64,000 nt of DNA from Bacteroidota bacterium (GTDB taxonomy: Bacteria; Bacteroidota; Bacteroidia; Chitinophagales; Chitinophagaceae). The notes beneath the pieces are model-generated. The model saw nothing but the letters and a program-made list of their open reading frames with translations. It did no database searches and was not told the origin of the DNA. Every line of letters starts with the position of its first letter. Position 1 is the stretch's first letter. Below, one piece after another: positions 59,846 to 64,000 of this stretch. A program made the position numbers and the translations under genes. The stretch spans positions 1-64,000 of the forward strand of contig JADJQP010000009.1 in assembly GCA_016712665.1 (NCBI GenBank). The letters are read 5' to 3'.

Positions 59846-61544
59846 GTGCCAAAAAGACAATTTTTACCTCAAGAATTAACCATTCAAACCAAGGAAGATA
59901 TCCTGCCTTTTTTCCAACAATTGCTCGATAGAGACATTACATCTGCCGAGGAATTCAAACAATTTTTAAAGGATGTAAGTGAAATAGACAGCGCCATTAG
60001 CGAAGACATGGCTTGGCGGTATATCCGCATGACTTGTGATACTTCAAACAAAGAGCATGAAGCATCATACCTCACATTTGTTCAAGAAATTCAGCCCCAT
60101 CTGGCGCCATTTGAAGACCAGATCAACAAGAAAATTGTGGGCTCCCTTTTATAGATTCCTTGAAATCAGATAAAGCATACTTTATTTATTTCCGTTCACT
60201 TGAAGGTGCTGTGGAATTGTTTCGCGAAGAGAATATTCCCATTCAAGCCGATTTGCAAACCCTTGCCCAAGAATACAGCGCCATACAAGGTGCCATGGGT
60301 GTGGTGATAGATGGGCAAGAATACACCATGCAACAGGCCGGCAATTTCCTTCAAAAACAGACCGTGAGGTAAGAGAAACAGCATGGAAAAAAATGTATGA
60401 AAGGCGCAATGTAGAAACCGATAAATTGGAAGCCCTGTTTGATGAAATGGTGCAAAAAAGGCAGCAAATAGCCTTAAATGCTGGCTTTGGCAATTACCGC
60501 GATTACATGTTTAAAGCCATGGGCAGGTACGATTATACCAAAGAGGATTGTTTTCAATTTCACAATGCGATAGAAAAAGCAGTAGTGCCATTGATGCGCG
60601 AATTGATGGTGCGGAGAAAATCGGAAATGGGCTTGGAACAATTAAAACCCTGGGATACTTCGGTAGACCCATTGGGCAGAGAGCCATTAAAACCCTTTGA
60701 TGGGGGCGCCGATTTGCTCTCCAAATCCCTTAATTGCCTCAATTCCGTAGACTCATGGTTTTCCGGGTGTTTGGAATACATGAAAAACAACAATTTATTG
60801 GATTTGGAAAGCCGCAAAGGCAAAGCACCTGGAGGCTACAATTACCCCCTTGCAGAGAGCAATGTGCCTTTTATTTTTATGAATGCTAGCGGCAATTTGC
60901 GCGATGTAGAAACCTTGGTTCACGAAGCCGGACATGCCATACACAGTTTTTTAATGGCCCCACTGGAACTCAATTCTTTCAAAAATACCCCTTCTGAAGT
61001 GGCGGAGTTGGCCAGCATGAGCATGGAACTCATATCTATGGATGGATGGAATGCCTATTTTGACAATGAAGCAGAATTGACAAGGGCAAAACTGGAGCAA
61101 ATTGAAGGCGTGATTAGCACATTGCCATGGATCGCCAATGTAGACGCATTCCAACATTGGGTATATGAAAACCCCAACCACAGCAGGAAAGAAAGAAAAG
61201 CAAAATGGCTTGAACTCAGTGCGCGATTTGGAACCGGAATGGTGGACTACACTGGCTACGAAGATGCGCTGGCATATAGTTGGCACAAACAATTGCATAT
61301 TTTTGAAATTCCGTTTTATTATATAGAATATGGTTTTGCACAATTGGGCGCCATAGGCATGTGGAAACTTTATACTGAAAACCGAACCCAAGGACTGGAA
61401 TCCTATAAAAAAGCTTTAAAATTGGGCTATACCCAGAGCATACCCGAAGTTTATGCTGCAGCAGGTTTGGAATTTAATTTCTCGGAAAAATATGTAACCG
61501 ATTTGTTTGATTTTCTACAACGCACCAAAATGAATTTTAAATGA
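59846..61544 (+). CDS. M3-family oligoendopeptidase, two frameshifts
   Basis: Pieces 59846-60154, 60160-60372 and 60393-61544 form one protein of about 566 residues. The zinc site is LVHEAGHAIHSF; ELASMSMELISM supplies the third ligand Glu downstream; GKAPGGYNYPL is also conserved. The N-terminal helical bundle (MAWRYIRMTCDTSN, EYSAIQGAMGVVIDGQEYTMQQA) matches pepF/M3-like enzymes. It trims peptides in the cytosol. One break near 60145 (a C short in TCCC) and one near 60355 (an A short in CAAAAACA) restore the frame: FLQKTDREVRETAW. Start GTG 59846. It overlaps the next gene by 4 bp. Confidence 0.92.
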
Positions 61545-62671
61545 ATAAATGGATAAAACCCGCGGTAGTACTGCCCCTGGTTGTATACATATTGGCCAAG
61601 TGTTTCATTTATTTTATTGCACTTCAAGGCAATTGCTGGGATGGTTTTGGACCTGAATGCTGGAAAAGGTGGGACAGCGCCCTGTACCTTCAAATATCAG
61701 AACAAGGACATACCCTTTTTCACTGCGGTCCCGAGCAAGGTTATGGCGTTGGCGCTACTGAATGGTGTGGCAATTCGGGTTGGGCCACACTCTATCCATT
61801 GCTCATTTTTTTGTTGCACAAATTATCCGGATTTTCTGGTGAGATTTCTGGCTTGATTTTAAGCAATGTATTCTTCCTCGGTTACTTGTTGGTAGCGGCA
61901 AAACTGATGGAGGTAAATCAATTTAGCATTCGAAATTTCATCCTGATTTCTATTGCTGCATTTTGCCCTGGAAATATTTATTTTCATGCCATTTTCCCCA
62001 TTAGTTTGGTGGCTTTTCTCATTTCATTGTTGTTTCTTTTTTTAAAGAAAGAAAACTACTTAAGTGCTGGAATTGCAGGTTTTTTCGCTGTGCTCAGCTA
62101 CAGTACAGGTTTCTTTTTATTGGGTGTGATGGGCATGTACGGGATGTATTTATGGTGGACCAAAAATCCAAAAATATGGCATTTTGCATTTAAAACTTTT
62201 GCAATATCGTGTACCGCTATCATTGGGTTATTTGTCTACGATTATTTAGCCACAGGGCACTGGGATGCGCTGTTTAAAGTGCAAGGAAAATATGGTCATG
62301 GCATACAAACTCCATGGCGCATGTTTCATGAACATTGGAAATTATTGGTTTCAAAACCATTTACATTATTGCATTGGTCAGAAATACAAAACATGGTCAT
62401 GATTCTCTATGTTTTGGCTTTAAGTATTTTCACATTTCGCAAAATGCCCAAGCCTTTTCACATATTTCACAGCCTATTTCTGTTTGTTTTTTGGTTCCTG
62501 CCTTATTCTATTTCCATTCAAGTTTCACTCTATAGAAATGCTGCAGTATTGGGCGCTGGACATAGTGCTACCAAAGAATTGCCTACCTGGTTAATAGCAG
62601 TTATTTTGGCCATATGTATAGCCCTTAGTTACCCCTTGGGAATTTTATTTATTAAAAGTACAATTATATAA
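61541..62671 (+). CDS. GT-C-type membrane glycosyltransferase (PIG-V-like)
   Basis: The protein has 376 residues and about ten membrane helices. The first loop, CWKRWDSALYLQISEQGHTL, then GWATLYPLLIFLL matches the PIG-V/GT-C pattern WD..Y..I...GY...FFPLYP, where the Asp is thought to be catalytic. It would transfer a sugar from a lipid-linked donor on the periplasmic side. The overlap of 4 bp with the M3 peptidase implies coupled translation. Donor and acceptor are unknown. Confidence 0.72.
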   Translation: MNKWIKPAVVLPLVVYILAKCFIYFIALQGNCWDGFGPECWKRWDSALYLQISEQGHTLFHCGPEQGYGVGATEWCGNSGWATLYPLLIFLLHKLSGFSGEISGLILSNVFFLGYLLVAAKLMEVNQFSIRNFILISIAAFCPGNIYFHAIFPISLVAFLISLLFLFLKKENYLSAGIAGFFAVLSYSTGFFLLGVMGMYGMYLWWTKNPKIWHFAFKTFAISCTAIIGLFVYDYLATGHWDALFKVQGKYGHGIQTPWRMFHEHWKLLVSKPFTLLHWSEIQNMVMILYVLALSIFTFRKMPKPFHIFHSLFLFVFWFLPYSISIQVSLYRNAAVLGAGHSATKELPTWLIAVILAICIALSYPLGILFIKSTII

Positions 62672-62678
62672 CTGTACG

Positions 62679-63547
62679 TTATTTTTGAACCAAAAATTTG
62701 CCGTTATTTTTAATGCCATTTTCAGAAACAATTTCATAAAAATAAACGCCATTGGCCAAATCTTCAGTATTGATTTGTGTGGAATTGGTAAATGATTTCT
62801 GAAGGTAAATAGCGCCATTTACTCCGTAAATTTTCAATGCACTTCCATTCATGTTTTGGGTATGAAACTGGATGAAGCCAGCCGCAGGATTGGGGAATAC
62901 CAATACTTTTTGATCTAAATTAGATACAGATAAAGGAAAATTTCTAAATTCCACATCATCTACCAACAAACGGCTGCCATAATGCGAAGCATTGGGTTCT
63001 GTTTCGGTAAAAAAGGAAATGGCAACAGAAGTTGGGGTTTCTGCACTTTCATAATTGAGGAATACAGAAACTGGAGTATAGTTGGTTTGGGCAGGAAGGT
63101 AAACCCATTGGTCTACAAGGGTGTTGCCTGAGTTTTCATCGATCAAAGAAACATGTGTAGCTGCGGTATCGTTTCCTACAGAAATAAATTTGTACCAAAA
63201 TGTATAATACGCAGGCCTTAGATTATAGGCTTCTCCACTGGCAAAATAAGAAGTATCGGTGCTCATGTTGTGAACAAGGCCTGCGACGTGGGTAGATTTC
63301 CCACACTGGGCATTTCTCAACTCTATGGCGGTATTGCCAGAATGGGCATCTTTAGATGTAAAATAAAAAGCACTGTCAATTTTACAGCGATTCACGGTAT
63401 CTCCAATCACCACGGGGAGGGGAATAATACTGCCCCAAAACGAAGGATTTCCATCGGAACGTTTCAATTCAAAACCAGGATTCAACAATTGGGCTTGTAG
63501 TGACAGCACCATACAACCCATAGTAAAAAGGAGTACTTTTTCATCAT
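62679..63547 (-). CDS. T9SS-sorted secreted protein
   Basis: The protein has about 289 residues. From ATG 63547, restoring one A in a five-A run gives the signal peptide MMKKVLLFTMGCMVLSLQAQ, then a beta-sandwich domain similar to CBM-like secreted modules: LLNPGFELKRSDGNPSFWGS, NTAIELRNAQCG, YYTFWYKFISVGNDTAATHVSL and LLVDDVEFRNF. It ends in a T9SS type A domain: VLVFPNPAAGFIQF, LKIYGVNGAIYLQKSF and LANGVYFYEIVSENG. As printed the frame only reaches a leader with a poor signal (MNLLTLYHDEK), so I prefer the corrected start. Exported to the surface; ligand unknown. Confidence 0.85.
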
Positions 63548-63740
63548 GATACAAGGTTAGTAGGTTCAAATCAGGGGCTTGTCAGTCAAATGTAAAAGCC
63601 GACAGACAATCGTCATGAATGGGTAAAATGGGGTGGCTTCAAACAATTTAAAAAGCCATCCGCTGACGCGTCTGTTTTTTTTATGTCCCGCACCTGCGCT
63701 TGTCCCTCCCGTTGGTCGGGACAGACTGGGTGCTGGGGCA

Positions 63741-63771
63741 TAAAAAAACCCAGCTAACGCTGGGCTTTTTG
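63741..63771 (-). terminator. Rho-independent terminator after tRNA-Ser
   Basis: On the minus strand AAAAAGCCCAGC, GTTA, GCTGGGTTTTTTT lies directly after the tRNA-Ser 3' end. Confidence 0.9.
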
Positions 63772-63778
63772 AATTGTT

Positions 63779-63866
63779 TGGCGGAGAGGGAGGGATTCGA
63801 ACCCCCGGAGGTTTAACCCTCAACGGTTTTCAAGACCGCCGCATTCGACCACTCTGCCACCTCTCC
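63779..63866 (-). tRNA. tRNA-Ser (anticodon TGA), CCA encoded
   Basis: The minus strand starts GGAGAGG and ends CCTCTCCGCCA. The anticodon loop reads TCTTGAAAA (TGA). A long variable arm (TTGAGGGTTAAACCTC region) fits class II Ser tRNA, and the T-arm is GGGGGTTCGAATCCCTC. 88 nt. Confidence 0.95.
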
Positions 63867-63909
63867 TGATTTAAACGGTTCAGTACCGTTGACTTCTTCT
63901 GAGTCGACC

Positions 63910-63927
63910 TCCCGATAGCTATCGGGA
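63910..63927. repeat. 18-bp palindrome TCCCGATAGCTATCGGGA
   Basis: A perfect palindrome. The core motif recurs widely as an extragenic repeat in many Bacteroidota, from memory. A related hairpin TGTCCC...GGGACA lies at 63701-63723 on the other side of tRNA-Ser. Confidence 0.7.
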
Positions 63928-63943
63928 CTGCCACCTCTCTTGA
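63928..63943 (-). repeat. Fragment repeating the 5' end of tRNA-Ser
   Basis: CTGCCACCTCTCTTGA here matches CTGCCACCTCTCCTGA at 63854-63869 (15 of 16), the start of tRNA-Ser. It abuts the palindrome on its left. A remnant of a duplicated tRNA end. Confidence 0.6.
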
Positions 63944-64000
63944 ACGGTGCTTTCTAAAGGATTGCCCCGAACAGGGGTGCAAATGTAAACATATTCTTAA

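Noticed and set aside
63566..63823. A minus-strand open frame of 85 codons
   Set aside because: It runs through tRNA-Ser and its terminator; proline-rich chance frame.
1..64000. CRISPR arrays, insertion sequences with transposase genes, rRNA genes
   Set aside because: I looked for regularly spaced repeats, transposase motifs with terminal repeats and conserved rRNA segments and saw none.

Overview
The window is a piece of a Bacteroidota chromosome, probably from an uncultured lineage assembled from a metagenome. The evidence is several secreted proteins with C-terminal type IX secretion (T9SS) sorting domains ending in PNP...GxY motifs, TonB-type and OMP_b-brl receptors, a DUF5606 protein, PyrR next to PyrB, -7 boxes of the TAnnTTyG type close to start codons, and an AT-rich base composition. 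No 16S rRNA gene is present, so I do not go below phylum.

Region 1 (1-9.98 kb) looks like one end of an integrative element. It holds a broken DUF3987 primase-like gene, a broken XRE regulator, a broken long prokaryotic Argonaute whose PIWI domain lacks the first catalytic Asp, a response regulator and histidine kinase pair, a PepSY-like secreted protein, an outer-membrane beta-barrel receptor, and a tyrosine integrase next to tRNA-Cys. Region 2 (10.0-13.2 kb) is about 3.08 kb bounded by two exact 114-bp direct repeats. Each repeat carries most of the tRNA-Cys gene: the left copy is intact and the right copy has lost its 3' end. Between them are one T9SS cargo gene and about 1.2 kb of mostly unexplained DNA.

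Region 3 (13.2-23 kb) is core metabolism and envelope: accD-gcvH-vanZ-like, class I aldolase, a GNAT, an ABC exporter, a TMEM220-like protein, a CxxCH/FG-GAP lipoprotein, and an LptF-like permease with a glycosyltransferase. Region 4 (23-27.2 kb) is a vitamin B12 uptake operon read leftward from a cobalamin riboswitch: a BtuB-like receptor, a DUF4465 protein carrying a T9SS tail, and a BtuG-like lipoprotein. Region 5 (27.3-41.4 kb) has a TolC/adaptor pair, a porin-like barrel, a DODA-type dioxygenase, an EVE-pyrR-pyrB-asparaginase-YciI-like run, a Wzi-like barrel, a T9SS protein, recF and a YwqK-like lipoprotein. Region 6 (41.5-64 kb) has dnaE, a glycosyltransferase, an HI0933-type flavoprotein, a methyltransferase, an SDR, a SUI1 factor, an hldD-histidine kinase-large outer-membrane protein operon, a dicarboxylate symporter, DUF5606, an M3 peptidase, a GT-C membrane protein, a T9SS protein and tRNA-Ser.

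Many genes are interrupted by single-base indels, often in short homopolymers. Essential dnaE is broken about five times while the protein sequence continues intact across each break. Outside the left 3.4 kb I therefore read most breaks as sequence errors rather than true pseudogenes. The left 3.4 kb has a clearly higher break density and may be truly decaying, or it may be poorly covered.
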